Shown: positions 5,934 to 7,192 of the stretch, in pieces
Layout: each line of letters begins with the position of its first letter
Position numbering within the stretch: position 1 is the stretch's first letter
Source: Alphaproteobacteria bacterium
GTDB lineage: Bacteria; Pseudomonadota; Alphaproteobacteria; Rickettsiales; SXRF01
NCBI GenBank assembly: GCA_019243895.1
Contig: JAFATP010000281.1
Location: 1-7,192 of the forward strand
Reading direction: 5' to 3'
Length of the DNA stretch: 7,192 nt
Program-made: the position numbers and the translations under genes
Notes under the pieces: generated by a model
What the model was told of the DNA's origin: nothing
Databases searched by the model: none
What the model saw: the letters and a program-made list of their open reading frames with translations, nothing else

Positions 5934-7192
5934 ATGAAAATGTCCCGCAAATCCGGCCGCCTCGCCAGCGGCACCCATGCCGTGCTGGATGTGGGCACCT
6001 CCAAGGTGGCCTGTTTCATCGCCGAGATCGACGCAGCGGGCGCCATCGCCGTGCGCGGGGTGGGCCATCAGCTTTCCCGGGGCATCCGCGCCGGGGTGAT
6101 CACCGATTTCCAGGAGGCGGAAACCTCGATCATCGCCGCCGTGCACGCCGCGGAGCAGATGGCGGGACAAACCGTGGACGGCGCGCTGCTCAGCCTTTCC
6201 GGCGGCGGGCTTTCCTCGCGCAATGTGACCATCGACATGGCGCTGATGGGCGAAGAGGTGAGCGAGCGCGACATCCTGGACATCGTGGAGCAGGGGCGCA
6301 ACTCCGTTGAAACCGATGATTGCGAAGTGATCCATTGCCTGCCGGTGAACTATACGCTGGACGGCGCGCGCGGCATCGCCGACCCGCGGCGCATGCGCGG
6401 CGAGCGCCTGAGCGCCGAGCTGCACCTGGTGACAGCCTATGGCAGCGTCACCCGTAATCTCGCGCATTGCCTGGCGCGCTGCCACCTCAACGTGGAGGAA
6501 TTCGTGGCCGCGCCTTATGCCGCCGCGCTGGCATGCGTGGAAGACGACGAGCTGGAGCTGGGCGTCACCGTGGTGGACATGGGCGGCGGCGTGACCGGCA
6601 TCGCCGCCTTCGCGGGAGGACGCAACGTATTTTGCGACGTGGTGCCCGTGGGCGGCATGCACGTGACCAGCGACATCGCCAAGGGGCTCTCCACCACCAT
6701 CTCCCATGCCGAGCGCCTGAAAACGCTGCACGGCAGCTGCCTGAACACCGCCAATGACAGCCAGGTGATGATCGGCGTGCATCTGCTGGGAGAAGACGCG
6801 GAAGGCGAGGAAGGCAACGTGCTGCCGCGCGCGACGCTGGTGAGCATCATCCGCCCGCGCTGCGAAGAGATTTTCGAGCTGGTGCGCGGACGGCTGGAAG
6901 CAAGCGGCGTCGATGCCACCGCGGGGCGGCGCATCGTGCTCATCGGCGGCGCGTCGCAATTGCTGGGCATACGGGACCTGGCGGCGCGCGTGCTGAACCG
7001 CCAGGTGCGCCTGGGCAGGCCCAAGCCCTTGATGGGGCTGGCGGACGCCGTTTCCGGCCCGGCATTTTCGGCGTCGCTCGGCATGCTGCACTACGTGCTG
7101 AAAAAACCGCTGGAGGAGCGCCTGCTGGATTCCGCCCGTAGCCGCAGCGGCCTGAATGCCCGCTTTAAGGGCGTGGTGGGCTGGTTCCGGGA
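5934..7192 (+). CDS. ftsA: cell division protein FtsA, last few codons beyond the window
   Basis: FtsA is an actin-like ATPase that tethers FtsZ filaments to the inner membrane and recruits later division proteins. 419 codons are present; E. coli FtsA has 420 residues, so only a few are missing. Phosphate-1 motif: VLDVGTSKVACFIAEI (17-32). The FtsA-specific 1C subdomain is about residues 95-175. Phosphate-2 motif: VVDMGGGVTGIAAF (213-226). Adenosine motif: VLIGGASQLLGIRDLA (335-350). The tail FKGVVGWFR (411-419) is the start of the amphipathic membrane-targeting helix. The start ATG 5934 has AAGGAA at 5917-5922; an in-frame ATG at 5940 is an alternative differing by two residues. Position 220 is Val where the family usually has Thr in the GGGT motif. 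ftsZ is expected immediately downstream. Confidence 0.96.
   Translation, partial: MKMSRKSGRLASGTHAVLDVGTSKVACFIAEIDAAGAIAVRGVGHQLSRGIRAGVITDFQEAETSIIAAVHAAEQMAGQTVDGALLSLSGGGLSSRNVTIDMALMGEEVSERDILDIVEQGRNSVETDDCEVIHCLPVNYTLDGARGIADPRRMRGERLSAELHLVTAYGSVTRNLAHCLARCHLNVEEFVAAPYAAALACVEDDELELGVTVVDMGGGVTGIAAFAGGRNVFCDVVPVGGMHVTSDIAKGLSTTISHAERLKTLHGSCLNTANDSQVMIGVHLLGEDAEGEEGNVLPRATLVSIIRPRCEEIFELVRGRLEASGVDATAGRRIVLIGGASQLLGIRDLAARVLNRQVRLGRPKPLMGLADAVSGPAFSASLGMLHYVLKKPLEERLLDSARSRSGLNARFKGVVGWFR

Noticed and set aside
5871..7091. 406-codon open frame on the minus strand opposite ftsA
   Set aside because: It is antisense to an unmistakable FtsA. Its His/Ala/Gly/Arg-rich composition is typical of a shadow frame in GC-rich DNA, with no recognisable domain.
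1..7192. CRISPR arrays, tRNA or rRNA genes, transposases, phage genes
   Set aside because: I looked for regularly spaced repeats, clover-leaf patterns and mobile-element proteins and saw none; the only repeats are the short ones listed.

Overview
This window carries part of a division and cell wall (dcw) cluster, most likely from a GC-rich alphaproteobacterium. Six genes lie on the + strand: murG, murC, murB, ddl, ftsQ and ftsA. Placing murB between murC and ddl is the usual alphaproteobacterial arrangement; in E. coli murB lies elsewhere. Motif details such as the QQC stretch in MurG and the NTQPGMTPLS stretch in Ddl also fit. I cannot name a genus from sequence alone.

Layout. Bases 1-475 hold the 5' part of a minus-strand gene of unknown function that runs off the left edge. 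Its DNA is about 53% GC by hand count, clearly lower than the very GC-rich dcw genes. Bases 476-607 are an AT-richer divergent intergenic region with candidate promoters for both directions and a 10-bp tandem near-repeat. From 608 to the right edge the genes form one tightly packed operon. murG/murC and murB/ddl overlap by four bases (ATGA). murC and murB are separated by 5 bp, ddl and ftsQ by 65 bp, and ftsQ and ftsA by 5 bp. ftsA lacks only its last few codons, and ftsZ would be expected next.

How the genes work together. MurB and MurC act in the cytoplasm on the UDP-MurNAc branch of peptidoglycan precursor synthesis, Ddl makes the D-Ala-D-Ala dipeptide, and MurG completes lipid II at the membrane. 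FtsQ is a bitopic divisome scaffold, and FtsA ties FtsZ filaments to the membrane. The operon therefore couples precursor supply to septum assembly.

The enzymes are ordinary members of known families and I do not see a new biological system. The most unusual item is an imperfect palindrome of about 82 bp (3125-3206). Its left arm encodes the MurC C-terminus and its right arm encodes the MurB N-terminus, and the murC stop and murB start codons both sit in its apical loop. Also notable are murG beginning the block instead of following ftsW, and a candidate promoter so close to murG that its message could be leaderless.
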